Part shown: piece by piece, positions 29,595 through 38,320 of the stretch
Layout: every line of letters starts with the position of its first letter
How positions within the stretch are numbered: the stretch's first letter is position 1
Source of the DNA: Alphaproteobacteria bacterium
GTDB lineage: Bacteria > Pseudomonadota > Alphaproteobacteria > CACIAM-22H2
Direction: 5' to 3'
Length of the DNA: 64,000 nt
Assembly: GCA_017308135.1 (NCBI GenBank)
Contig: JAFKFM010000008.1
Coordinates: forward strand, 248,001 to 312,000
The notes under the pieces: generated by a model
Databases searched by the model: none
What the model saw: the letters and a program-made list of their open reading frames with translations, nothing else
What the model was told of the DNA's origin: nothing
Program-made: the position numbers and the translations under genes

Positions 29595-29623
29595 TTGACC
29601 CGGGGCCCTCGAAGCCCTAGTTT
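29595..29623 (+). promoter_or_regulatory. Promoter of tRNA-Lys
   Basis: TTGACC (29595-29600), a 17-base spacer and TAGTTT (29618-29623) predict transcription starting near 29630, about ten bases before the mature tRNA. Confidence 0.6.
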
Positions 29624-29628
29624 CCCGC

Positions 29629-29720
29629 CGCCTTGGTATGAGCGCGTAGCTCAATCGGTAGAGCACGACACTTTTAATGTTGGGGCTCCGGGTTCGAGTC
29701 CCGGCGCGCTCACCAAGGCG
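29629..29720 (+). repeat. 9-bp inverted repeat flanking the tRNA, extending the acceptor stem
   Basis: CGCCTTGGT (29629-29637) is perfectly complementary to ACCAAGGCG (29712-29720). In the precursor these arms would stack under the acceptor stem after a 2-base bulge and pair with the encoded CCA end. The left arm coincides with the predicted 5' end of the transcript. Confidence 0.7.
29640..29715 (+). tRNA. tRNA-Lys (anticodon UUU)
   Basis: A complete 76-base cloverleaf with encoded CCA. Acceptor stem GAGCGCG pairs with CGCGCTC; D arm GCTC-AATCGGTA-GAGC; anticodon stem CGACA/TGTTG with loop CTTTTAA, so anticodon TTT (UUU), reading AAA and AAG lysine codons; variable loop GGGCT; T arm CCGGG-TTCGAGT-CCCGG; discriminator A. 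All invariant bases expected in the D and T loops are present. Confidence 0.97.
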
Positions 29721-29792
29721 TTCCTCATCGATCATCGATAAAGATAGGCCGTGCGCTTGCCGCGACGCGGGGCGCGGCTTTAGCATCGTTCG

Positions 29793-30548
29793 ATGGATCA
29801 TCATCAGGCGTTCAACGCGGTGCGCGACGGGTATCTGGTCAAGCTGACCAAGACGCGGCCGGAAATCCGTTACCTCGTCATCGGCGCGAACGACGGCACG
29901 AAGGGCGATCCGCTTTACAAATACACGGGCCATCCCAAATGGCGCGGCACGCTGTTCGAGCCGCTGCCGGTCCCGTTCGCCGCGTTGCAAGCCAATTACG
30001 CGGACCGACCGGGGGCGGTGCCGCGCAATGCCGCGATCGTCGCCGACGCGCCGGGCGGCAAGCGGAAATTCTATAATGTGCCGTCGTCGTCGGTGCTGGC
30101 GTCGTTTCGGCCCGAGATCATCCAGCGCCATATGCTGATGCCGGAGTTCCAGCACGTCGAAAAGGAAATGGTCGAAGTCGAGGTCGATTGTTTGCCGATC
30201 GCCGAATACGCGGCCGAGCCGGATTTTACGCCGCCCGATGTGTTGATGACCGACACCGAAGGTTACGATTTCACGCTGTTCCAAGCGTGGTGGACGCTCG
30301 GCTGGCGGCCGTCTTTCGTCGAAATCGAAGTCATCCACATCACCGAGGCGGAGCGCGTCGTCATTCGCGATGTGCTGCATCACGGCGGATACGAAACGTT
30401 CTGGTACGAAACCGACGTGTTCGCGCTGCGCGGCGACACGATCGAACCCGAGGATTTGATGCTGTATCGCGCGGCGCGCGATCAGGCGATTTCCGTTTAT
30501 CGCCTCGCCGAAATGTTGGTCCAAGCCGGCGTCAAGCCGAAATCCTAA
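29793..30548 (+). CDS. FkbM-like SAM-dependent methyltransferase
   Basis: A 251-residue protein resembling FkbM-family methyltransferases. The SAM-binding segment YLVIGANDGTKGDPLYKY corresponds to the usual D.GAN.G motif, LFEPLPVPFAALQANYADRP to the acidic end of strand 2, and VLMTDTEGYDFTLFQA to the IDVEGAE motif of the family. FkbM enzymes methylate hydroxyls of sugars or polyketides. The gene stands alone after the tRNA, so the substrate cannot be guessed. A TTGCCG and TTTAGC pair just upstream could be its promoter. Confidence 0.7.
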   Translation: MDHHQAFNAVRDGYLVKLTKTRPEIRYLVIGANDGTKGDPLYKYTGHPKWRGTLFEPLPVPFAALQANYADRPGAVPRNAAIVADAPGGKRKFYNVPSSSVLASFRPEIIQRHMLMPEFQHVEKEMVEVEVDCLPIAEYAAEPDFTPPDVLMTDTEGYDFTLFQAWWTLGWRPSFVEIEVIHITEAERVVIRDVLHHGGYETFWYETDVFALRGDTIEPEDLMLYRAARDQAISVYRLAEMLVQAGVKPKS

Positions 30549-30784
30549 TCGGCGATCAACGGTAGGTAATATAGGACGTCGCACGGCCCCGTTTGGGCGT
30601 TTAGCGACCCAATGTCGTAATTCCGCATACTTTGCGGTGATGTTTTGCCCATTGCTCTGCATACCGGCAAAGGCGCAGGATTCTTTACGACTTGTTAATA
30701 CGAGAAATCCAGGATCGAACCACTTATGCCGCAACGTATGATCTTTGGTGTACAACAACGGATCTACGATCGCCCGGAGAACGC
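30549..30784 (+). other. Non-coding stretch upstream of the sensor-kinase operon
   Basis: This 236-base stretch is less GC-rich than its surroundings and holds no convincing ORF. A TATGAT (30737-30742) might serve as a -10 box, but no good -35 box lies 16-18 bases before it. The end (GGAGA at 30776-30780) is the ribosome site of the short ORF that follows. Together with that ORF it forms the only gap above 300 bases between recognised genes. Confidence 0.5.
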
Positions 30785-30865
30785 ATGACGCCTCGTCCGC
30801 GCGAAAACTCGAAAAAGCCGTTCATCGATCGCCGCCGATCCGGCCGGCGCAAGGACGGCGCATGA
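30785..30865 (+). CDS. Possible 26-residue basic leader peptide of the sensor-kinase gene
   Basis: ATG at 30785 with GGAGA five bases upstream opens a 26-codon frame ending in a TGA that overlaps the kinase ATG as ATGA. The product is very basic (nine Arg, three Lys), with RRRSGRRKDG near its end. The kinase itself has no better ribosome site than one within this ORF (AAGGACGG), so translation of the leader could control kinase synthesis. No homologue is known to me. It may be real or a coincidence of position. Confidence 0.45.
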   Translation: MTPRPRENSKKPFIDRRRSGRRKDGA

Positions 30866-33015
30866 GATTTTCCGCCAGTCTCCGCTTTACGCTTCTAACG
30901 CTGCTGGGCATCAACACGGCGATCGCGCTGTGGTTCGCGATCGACATGTCGCTCGACGCCGTCCGGCAACGCGAAGTGGCGCTGCTAGCGAAGCGGAGCA
31001 ACGCGATCTCCGACCTGCTGATCGAGGCGACGGCCGCGCGCGCGCGCGAACGCGGGATGACCGCCGTCGCCCTCAACCGGCCCGAACCGATCCCCAAGCA
31101 AACGCGCGACGGGATCGATGTGGCGCGCGTGGCCGGCGATACGGCGCTGGCCGAAGCGCTGGTCAAACTGCGCGCGATCCCGCCGCAGCCCGATTGGATG
31201 CTGGCGCGCGGGGAAGCCGAAGCCGCGCAAGAAAGTCTGCTGCGCGCGCGCGAAGAGGCGGACGGTTTGATGACCCTGCCGGCGCAAGAACGGCCGCGCG
31301 ATCGCGTCGACGCCTGGTTCCACGAGGTGACGGGCGCCATCGATCGCGCCAACGCGCTGCGTCTGGCGCTCGATTTCGGGGCGCTGTCGGCCCAGCCCGT
31401 GCTGAACGGCTTCGTGCCGCTGAAGAACGAGCTTTGGGCGATCAGCGAGTTCGCCGGCCGGCAGCGCGCGATCATCGGGGCGCATATCGCGCGCGACGAG
31501 CCGTTGATGCTGCGCACCATCCAAGATCTCGACCTGCTCGACGGCGCGATCCTGCGCGCCAACGGGCAGATCAACAATCTGCTGCGCAACCGATTGATCG
31601 CGTCGAACGTGTCCGCCGATATCGCGACGACACGCATGATCTTCGACGCCGAATTCCAGCGCGCGCGCGACGCCGCGATTCAGTCCGGACGCACGGGCCA
31701 GGCCTATCCGATGAACGCGACGCAATGGTTCGATACTGCGACGCTGGGGATCGAGGTGGTGCTGAATATGACGGCCGTCGCCTCGCAAACCGCGCGCGCC
31801 CAGGCCGACGCGGCCGTACGGAAGGCCGACGAAGGCGTGATCGTGGCGTCGATCATTTTCGCGCTGATCTTGGCGGCCGCGATCGTCGCGTTTCTGGCGC
31901 TCGAATGGCGCGTGATCCGGCCGCTCGAATCCTTGACCACGATCATGAACCGGCTGGCGAGGCGCGATTGGGCCGTGCAAGTGCCCGTTCTGGCGCGCGG
32001 CGACGAAATCGGCGCGATGGCGCGCGCCGTCCAGGTGTTCAAAACGTCCGGCATCGAACGCGAATTGCTGGAAGCCGAAGCCCTCGCATCCCATCGGCGC
32101 GAGAAATTGCGCGAGAACGAGAAGCGCGAGCTTGCCGAAAGTGCCGCCCAAGCCGCGCATGAGCGCGTGCTGGCGCTGGAGGAGAAGATGCGCATGGAGG
32201 CGGAGTTCGCGCGCGTCGAGCGTCTGGCCAATCTCGGCGGACTGGTCGCGGGCGTGGCGCACGAACTCAACACGCCGATCGGCAATGCGGTCACCGTCGC
32301 GAGCACGCTGTCGGAGCGCGCCGAAGGTTTCGCGCGCGAACTGGCGGCGGGGCAGGTGCGCAAATCCTCCCTCGAACGGCTGATCGACGAATTGCGCGAC
32401 GGAACGGCGATATTGATGCGCGGCTTGCAACGCGCGTCCGACCTCATCCAGCATTTCAAGCGCGTCGCCGTCGATCAAACGAGCGAACAGCGGCGCGTGT
32501 TCCGCATCGACGAGCTGGTCAGCGATATCGCCGGCACGATGGCGCCCCAATTGTCGCGCGCGGGCGTTGCCTTGAACGCCGATATCGACGTCAAGCCGCC
32601 GCTCGATTCCTATCCCGGGCCGCTCGGCCAGGTGCTGCTGAACCTCGTCGGCAACGCCCAGATCCACGGGATCGGCGAAGGCAATTCGGGCGCGATCACC
32701 ATCGCGGCGCGCCAAAGCGGCGCGGATGCGATCGAGATTTCGGTTCGCGACGGCGGAAAAGGCATTCCCGCCGGGTTGCGCGACCGGATTTTCGAACCAT
32801 TCTTCACAACAAGGCTGGGGCAGGGCGGCAGCGGCCTCGGCCTTAGCATCGTCCACAACATCGTCACGAAGGTTTTGGGCGGTACGATCCGCGTCGACAG
32901 CGAAGTCGGACACGGCACGACGATGACCTTGCGCATCCCCTTGCGCGCGCCCACCGGCGCGCAAGGGCAACTCGAAGGGACTTACGATGTCGGACATGCC
33001 AAACGCGCCGGCTGA
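30862..33015 (+). CDS. Membrane-bound sensor histidine kinase
   Basis: A 717-residue kinase. One membrane helix near residues 8-30, a helical periplasmic domain of about 300 residues with ARERGMTAVAL near its start (reminiscent of NIT or four-helix-bundle sensors), a second helix (IVASIIFALILAAAIVAFLA), a HAMP domain (RVIRPLESLTTIMNRLARRD), a coiled coil, the phospho-acceptor H-box GVAHELNTPIG, and an ATPase domain with N-box VLLNLVGNAQIHG, G1 DGGKGIPAG and G2 GGSGLGLSIV. It has no receiver domain. The next gene, a response regulator, overlaps it by 29 bases, so the two are the likely pair. Confidence 0.9.
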   Translation: MRFSASLRFTLLTLLGINTAIALWFAIDMSLDAVRQREVALLAKRSNAISDLLIEATAARARERGMTAVALNRPEPIPKQTRDGIDVARVAGDTALAEALVKLRAIPPQPDWMLARGEAEAAQESLLRAREEADGLMTLPAQERPRDRVDAWFHEVTGAIDRANALRLALDFGALSAQPVLNGFVPLKNELWAISEFAGRQRAIIGAHIARDEPLMLRTIQDLDLLDGAILRANGQINNLLRNRLIASNVSADIATTRMIFDAEFQRARDAAIQSGRTGQAYPMNATQWFDTATLGIEVVLNMTAVASQTARAQADAAVRKADEGVIVASIIFALILAAAIVAFLALEWRVIRPLESLTTIMNRLARRDWAVQVPVLARGDEIGAMARAVQVFKTSGIERELLEAEALASHRREKLRENEKRELAESAAQAAHERVLALEEKMRMEAEFARVERLANLGGLVAGVAHELNTPIGNAVTVASTLSERAEGFARELAAGQVRKSSLERLIDELRDGTAILMRGLQRASDLIQHFKRVAVDQTSEQRRVFRIDELVSDIAGTMAPQLSRAGVALNADIDVKPPLDSYPGPLGQVLLNLVGNAQIHGIGEGNSGAITIAARQSGADAIEISVRDGGKGIPAGLRDRIFEPFFTTRLGQGGSGLGLSIVHNIVTKVLGGTIRVDSEVGHGTTMTLRIPLRAPTGAQGQLEGTYDVGHAKRAG

Positions 33016-35224
33016 CGATCTGCTGGAGCTCGCCCCCGAAGACGGCGCCCCCGAACGTTCGGGGGCCGCCGGTGCCGCGCGGCCATGGTATGTCATGGTC
33101 GTCGACGACGACGACGACGTTCACGCCACGACGCGTTTCGCTTTGAACGGCGCGCGCGTGCTGGGCCGGCCGATCGAACTCGTGCACGCGCACTCGGCCG
33201 CCGAAGCTTGGGCGAGACTGGGCGAGGTGAAGGATATCGCCGTCGCCTTGATCGACGTGGTGATGGAATCGCCCGATGCGGGCTTGCGTTTGGTGCGCGA
33301 GTTGCGCGAGGCGGGAATGCGCGAGATGCGCATCGTGCTGCGCACCGGACAGCCCGGCTACGCGCCCGAAGTATCGGTGATCTCGTCCTACGAGATCGAC
33401 GACTACCGCACCAAGTCGGAATTGACCCAAACGCGGCTGCTGACCGTCCTGACCGCGACGATCCGCGCCTACGACCAGATCCGCACGATCAGCCGCAGCC
33501 GCGCCGGGCTCGAGATGATCGTCGAAAGCGCCACCAAGCTGTTCACGCGTACGAATCTGGAACTGTTCTCGCGCGGCGTGCTGACCCAGATCGCGGCGTT
33601 GCTGCGCGTGGCGCCCAACGGGCTGGTCTGCGTCGATGGCGGCCAAGGCGCGGACGACGGCGCGATGATCGTCAGCGCCGCCGGCAGTTTCGCCGCCTAT
33701 GCGGGACGGCCGCTGTCGGCGTTGCCCGACCGGACGCTCGCCCGGCTGATCGCCGAATTTCCGCGCCAAGGCGATCCGGTCGTCGAGGGCGGATTTATGA
33801 TGATGCATTTCGGCACCGAGCCCGGCCGCGCGTTGATCGCCGTTATCGAAGCGGGCGGGGAAATCGCCGACGCCGACCGGACCTTGCTGCGGCTGTTTGC
33901 GACCAATATCGCGATCGGCTTCGAGAACCAGGCGCTGATCGACCGCCTTGACCATATGGCGCATGTCGACCCCGTGTTCGACGTGCCGAATTTGAACGCC
34001 TTCGAAACGGCGTTGGGCGAGCGCTTCGCCGTCGATCCGGTCGATGGGCGGATCGCGCTGGTTCATCTCGAATCCCACGCCAGCATCGTCGCGGGTTACG
34101 GGCTGCGCATCGCGCGCAACTATCTTCGCGCGATCTATGCCGCCCTCGCGGATTTCGAGATGGGGGCGCTGGTCGTGGCGATGATCGGCGACGGCACTTT
34201 CGCGCTGATCGGCGAGAAGACGCATCTCGATCCCGCACGCCTGCATGCGCTGGTAACGGCGGCCTACACGACCGACGGCGTGGAAATCGCCTCGACCGCG
34301 ACGGCGGCGCTGCTCGATCTCGACGCGGCGCCGGGCGAGGATACCGCCGCGACGATGCGTGCGCTCGCTTCCGCGCTTCAGCATGTGCGCCGCACGCGGC
34401 GCAACGAAAGCGTCGTGTTCGACGCGACGATGCGCGCGGAATCCGACCGCCGTTTCACGCTTCAGCGCGAAATGAAGCGCGCGGCGCCGAGCGGCGAGGG
34501 TTTCGCCGTCCATCTCCAGCCCAAAGTCGATATCGCCAGCGGGAGCGTCATCGGCGCGGAAGCGCTGCTACGCTGGCGTTACGACGGGCGGCCGGTGTCG
34601 CCGGTCGAATTCATTCCGATCGCCGAAGCGTCGGGCTTGACCGAGCCGCTGACCGATTTCGTCGTCGCGGAGATCGGCCGCTGGGCGCGCGCGCGCGCCA
34701 AAGCCGACGCCGCCGCCGTGCCGGTCGCGGTCAATCTTTCGCCCATCGATCTCGGCCGCCAAGGTTTCGCGGCGCGGCTGATCGAGCGGGTTCATGGCGC
34801 CGGGCTTTCGCCGTCGACGGTCGAGTTCGAGGTGACCGAAGGTGTGGCGATGCAAGCGACGCCCTGGGCGATCGATCAGCTGCATATTTTGAAGAAGGCG
34901 GGATTCCGCATCGCCCTCGACGATTTCGGCACGGGCTATTCGTCGCTCGGCAATTTCGGTGATTTCCCGATCGATACGCTGAAGATCGATCGCAGCTTCG
35001 TGACGCCGCTGACCGTGGCGACCGCGCGCGAAAGCCTCGCCGCCGTTATCCTCGCGATGACCCTGACTTTGCGCGTGGGGTGCGTGGCCGAAGGCGTCGA
35101 AACCGATGAACAACGCCAAGCCTTGCGGTTCCTGGGTTGCGAAGTGGCGCAAGGCTATTTGTTCGGAAAACCGGCGGAAATCGACGGATTTGACAGCACA
35201 TTCGGCGCCAAAATCCGCGCCTGA
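32987..35224 (+). CDS. Response regulator with REC, DUF3369, degenerate GGDEF and active-looking EAL domains
   Basis: A 745-residue protein. The receiver domain (about residues 33-160) has the acidic cluster VVDDDDD, the phospho-acceptor Asp in ALIDVVME and the Lys in YRTKSE. DUF3369 follows (about 165-315). A GGDEF-like domain has lost its motif (GDGTFALI) and should not make c-di-GMP. The C-terminal EAL domain (about 500-735) retains EALLRW, the Asn of VNLSP, EVTEG, LDDFGTGYSS, KIDRSF and EGVET, so it should hydrolyse c-di-GMP. Phosphorylation by the overlapping kinase gene is expected to set phosphodiesterase activity. Confidence 0.9.
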   Translation: MSDMPNAPADDLLELAPEDGAPERSGAAGAARPWYVMVVDDDDDVHATTRFALNGARVLGRPIELVHAHSAAEAWARLGEVKDIAVALIDVVMESPDAGLRLVRELREAGMREMRIVLRTGQPGYAPEVSVISSYEIDDYRTKSELTQTRLLTVLTATIRAYDQIRTISRSRAGLEMIVESATKLFTRTNLELFSRGVLTQIAALLRVAPNGLVCVDGGQGADDGAMIVSAAGSFAAYAGRPLSALPDRTLARLIAEFPRQGDPVVEGGFMMMHFGTEPGRALIAVIEAGGEIADADRTLLRLFATNIAIGFENQALIDRLDHMAHVDPVFDVPNLNAFETALGERFAVDPVDGRIALVHLESHASIVAGYGLRIARNYLRAIYAALADFEMGALVVAMIGDGTFALIGEKTHLDPARLHALVTAAYTTDGVEIASTATAALLDLDAAPGEDTAATMRALASALQHVRRTRRNESVVFDATMRAESDRRFTLQREMKRAAPSGEGFAVHLQPKVDIASGSVIGAEALLRWRYDGRPVSPVEFIPIAEASGLTEPLTDFVVAEIGRWARARAKADAAAVPVAVNLSPIDLGRQGFAARLIERVHGAGLSPSTVEFEVTEGVAMQATPWAIDQLHILKKAGFRIALDDFGTGYSSLGNFGDFPIDTLKIDRSFVTPLTVATARESLAAVILAMTLTLRVGCVAEGVETDEQRQALRFLGCEVAQGYLFGKPAEIDGFDSTFGAKIRA

Positions 35225-35285
35225 CGGGTAACCGGAAAAATTCCAGGTCGCGCGGACGGGCGGGATCGTCTTTAATCCCTATTGT

Positions 35286-36824
35286 ATGCGCCAATCTGAG
35301 CGTGTACGCCCCCGTCGCATGATGTTGAGAATAGCCGGATTTCGCCATTACAGCATTTTGGCGGTCGCGATCGCAGCCTGCTTGGCGCTGGCGGCGGGCG
35401 AAACGCTTCGAATATTGGAACAGCGCGAACGGACCGAAGGCAACGCCAGGACCTACCTCGAAAACGTCGCGCTGACCTTGACCCAGACGGTCGAAGGCGT
35501 GTTCACGACGGCCGAAGCGGCCGTGTTGCTGACCGCCGGACTGGTCGCGCGGCGCGGCATCGAGAGCAGCGCCGACCGCGAACTCAGCCAAATTCTCGTC
35601 TCCCTGGCGCATGGTTCGCGCAGTATCCGGAATATCCGGGTGCTCGATCGGCAGGGTAAGGTACTCGCGTCTTCGGCGATGGAGCTGCCGGGGTCGGTCG
35701 ATTTTTCCAGCCGCGAATATTTCCACTACCACGCCAATTCGGGCGACCGGGCGCCGCGCATCGGCTTGCCAGTCGTCGGCATGCAGGTGCCGAGTTGGCT
35801 GATCCCCGTCACGATCGGTCTGTTCGATGGCGCCGGCGCTTTCGTCGGCCTCGTGGTCGTGTCGATCGATATGCAGTACTTCCTGCGTCAACTGGAGCGT
35901 ATCGACATCGGCCGCGACGGTTCCATCGCGCTACTCACGCTGAACGGCGCGCTGCTCGTCCGCCGGCCGTTCGTCGCGAGCGAAATGGCGCGCGACTTTT
36001 CGCAATCCGAACTGTACCGCGAGCGTTTGTCCCGCGCCCCGGCGGACACCTACGTATTGCTTTCGCCGATCGACGGTAAGCGCCGCTATTTCAGTTACCG
36101 GAAATCCGACAATTCGCCGCTGGTCGTGTCGGTTGCGATTTCGGTCGACGAGATACTCGAGCCGTGGATACGGGAATCCTGGCGTAGCGCCACGGTCGTG
36201 GCGCTCGTCTCGCTGGTGTTGATCGGTTTCGCGACCGCCGCGTTCGTCATGCTGCGGCGTTCGGATCGCAATGCGGAAGCGGCGCGGGCGGTCGAGGCGC
36301 GGCGCATCACCGACCTCGCCAATCTCGACGCGCTGACCGGTCTTGCGAACAGACGCGCGGGTCTCGATCTGTTGCGCGATCAGATCGCGAAAGCCGAGGC
36401 GAGCGGGCGGCGGGTCGCGATCCTGCTGATCGACCTGGATAAGTTCAAAGCGATCAACGACACGCACGGCCATCGCGCGGGCGATGCGGTTCTGATCGAG
36501 ACCGCGGCACGGCTGCGCCAATCGACGCGCGAGAAGGACGCGTTGGCGCGCCTGGGCGGCGACGAATTCCTGGTCGGGCTCGGCGATCTGGAAGACGCCG
36601 CGATGGCCGGCAAACTCGCCGAGCGTATGATCGCTATTCTGCTGACGCCGGTCGTGTTCGAAGGCAAGGAACTCGCCGCCGGATGCAGCATCGGGATATC
36701 CGTCTATCCCGACGACGCGCGCGATCTGCCGCTGCTGATCCAATACGCCGACGAGGCGATGTATGTCGCCAAGTCGCGCGGCCGCGGCACGATCCGCAGC
36801 TACGCGGATATCAACACGGTCTAG
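35286..36824 (+). CDS. Membrane-bound diguanylate cyclase with Cache-type sensor
   Basis: A 512-residue protein: membrane helix at about residues 18-40, a periplasmic double-Cache-like domain (about 45-295, with IRNIRVLDRQGKVLASS and SSREYFHYHA typical of this fold), a second helix (VVALVSLVLIGFATAAFVML), and a GGDEF domain. The active site GGDEF is intact at about residues 424-428, and RxxD (REKD) five residues before it is the inhibitory I-site. It should make c-di-GMP in response to an external small molecule, with product feedback. It lies 61 bases after the EAL regulator. An alternative start is the Met at residue 12. Confidence 0.92.
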   Translation: MRQSERVRPRRMMLRIAGFRHYSILAVAIAACLALAAGETLRILEQRERTEGNARTYLENVALTLTQTVEGVFTTAEAAVLLTAGLVARRGIESSADRELSQILVSLAHGSRSIRNIRVLDRQGKVLASSAMELPGSVDFSSREYFHYHANSGDRAPRIGLPVVGMQVPSWLIPVTIGLFDGAGAFVGLVVVSIDMQYFLRQLERIDIGRDGSIALLTLNGALLVRRPFVASEMARDFSQSELYRERLSRAPADTYVLLSPIDGKRRYFSYRKSDNSPLVVSVAISVDEILEPWIRESWRSATVVALVSLVLIGFATAAFVMLRRSDRNAEAARAVEARRITDLANLDALTGLANRRAGLDLLRDQIAKAEASGRRVAILLIDLDKFKAINDTHGHRAGDAVLIETAARLRQSTREKDALARLGGDEFLVGLGDLEDAAMAGKLAERMIAILLTPVVFEGKELAAGCSIGISVYPDDARDLPLLIQYADEAMYVAKSRGRGTIRSYADINTV

Positions 36825-36827
36825 ACT

Positions 36828-38075
36828 TCACGATGCGCGCGCCAGGCCGGCGGCGGCTTTCGCCCCGTCGTCGTAAAGATAGGCGCGCGTCGCCGGCACG
36901 GCCGAAACCGAGCGCGACAATTGCGCTTGGAAAATGATGTGCCCCTGGTAGCGAAACGCGCATTCGCTGCCGGCGAGATAGAATTCGAACATCCGGCAGA
37001 AACGTTCGTCGTAGATCTTCGCGATCTCGTCGCGCTGGGCGTGGAAGCGCTGGCGCCAATGGCGCAGCGTTTCGGCGTAATGCAGGCGCCAGATTTCGAG
37101 GTCGGTCACGTACATGCCCGTGCGCTCGATCGACGGCAGCGTCTCTGAAAGGGCGGGCGAGTAGCCGCCCGGGAAAATGTATTTGCGGATCCATGGATTG
37201 GTGACGCCCGGCCCGTCGGCGCGGCCGATCGAATGCACCAGCGCCACGCCGTCCGGCGCCAGCAGATCGCGGATCTTCGCGAAATACGTGTCGTAATTCG
37301 GCACGCCGACATGTTCGAACATGCCGACCGAGACGACGCGATCGAACGGGCCTTTGATCTCGCGATAATCGGCGAGCTCGAAACGCACGCGGTTCGCCAC
37401 ACCCGCTTCGGCCGCGCGGATGCGCGCGTATTCGAGCTGTTCCTTGGACAGCGTGACGCCCAGCACCTCGACCCGCGCCTGGCGGGCGAGGGTGATCGCC
37501 AAACCGCCCCAGCCGCTGCCGATATCGAGCACCCGCTGGCCGTCGCGCAGCAGCAGCTTCTTGGCGATGTGATTCTTCTTGGCGATCTGCGCTTCGTCGA
37601 GCGTCATGTCCGGGCGTTCGAAATAGGCGCAGGAATACTGCATGTCGCGATCAAGGAAGCGGCGATAGAGATCGCGCGACAGATCGTAATGATGCGCCAC
37701 GTTCCGCCGCGATCGCGCGAGCGAATTCAATTGTTGTAGCGGCCGCAGCACGGGGCCTAGCCGATGGCGCCATTTGTCGAAAGCACCGCCTTGTACGGCG
37801 ATCCCCATATTGCGCGTCACCAGCGCCAACAGATCGTAGATCGTGCCGCGTTCGATCGTCAGCGTGCCGTTCATATAGGCTTCGCCGGCGTAAAGGCCCG
37901 GATTGAGCCCGAGCTTGAAGCCGGTCATCCGATCGGCGATGCGGATGACGACCGGTGGTTCGTCTTCCGGTGTGGCGTCGTCGCGCCGCCCGAACTGGGT
38001 GCGCGCACCGCTGGGGTCGATGACCGTGAGTTCGCCCGAACGGACGAAGGGTTCCAAAAATTTCGACAGCAACAT
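36828..38075 (-). CDS. cfa: Cyclopropane-fatty-acyl-phospholipid synthase
   Basis: A 415-residue Cfa-family enzyme. SAM motif VLDIGSGWGGLAITLA, VLGVTLSKEQLEYAR, VSVGMFEHVG and YIFPGGYSP are all diagnostic, and NVAHHYDLSRDLYRRFLD is the conserved entry to the catalytic domain. It adds a methylene across cis double bonds of membrane phospholipid acyl chains, usually under stress or in stationary phase. GAGGAGA lies before the ATG. It ends 3 bases from the convergent diguanylate cyclase gene, and its upstream region is shared with ppa. Confidence 0.93.
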   Translation of the reverse strand: MLLSKFLEPFVRSGELTVIDPSGARTQFGRRDDATPEDEPPVVIRIADRMTGFKLGLNPGLYAGEAYMNGTLTIERGTIYDLLALVTRNMGIAVQGGAFDKWRHRLGPVLRPLQQLNSLARSRRNVAHHYDLSRDLYRRFLDRDMQYSCAYFERPDMTLDEAQIAKKNHIAKKLLLRDGQRVLDIGSGWGGLAITLARQARVEVLGVTLSKEQLEYARIRAAEAGVANRVRFELADYREIKGPFDRVVSVGMFEHVGVPNYDTYFAKIRDLLAPDGVALVHSIGRADGPGVTNPWIRKYIFPGGYSPALSETLPSIERTGMYVTDLEIWRLHYAETLRHWRQRFHAQRDEIAKIYDERFCRMFEFYLAGSECAFRYQGHIIFQAQLSRSVSAVPATRAYLYDDGAKAAAGLARAS

Positions 38076-38196
38076 CGGATCGTCTCCTCGCGCGCGGATG
38101 AACGGCGGAAGGGCCGGGAGCCCGTATCTTTCAAATCTTGGGATCGTTCTAAAGTCCTACAAGGGGTGGGCAAGTCCGAATAACTACGTGGGTACC

Positions 38197-38234
38197 GGTA
38201 AAATTTGTTCCGCAAGCCGGAACTTCGGTAAAAT
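38197..38234. repeat. Direct repeats flanking a small palindrome between cfa and ppa
   Basis: GGTAAAAT occurs at 38197-38204 and 38227-38234, 30 bases apart (a C precedes each copy). Between them GTTCCG (38207-38212) and CGGAAC (38218-38223) form a 6-bp palindrome with a 5-base centre. The arrangement looks like a regulator site serving one or both divergent genes. GGAAC followed after 17 bases by CGAT toward ppa, and after 18 bases by CGTA toward cfa, is an imperfect match to EcfG-type stress promoters. Confidence 0.4.
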
Positions 38235-38320
38235 GATCCGCGATTTTTTGCATCTGCACAGTTTTCGCTGCGCCGCAAAATCGCTATGGTGCGCCTCCTT
38301 TTCCCAGGGACTCCAGCGCT

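Noticed and set aside
28743-30758. 671-codon open frame on the minus strand over the GntR gene, tRNA-Lys and FkbM-like gene
   Set aside because: It crosses a certain tRNA and two recognisable genes and shows no family features.
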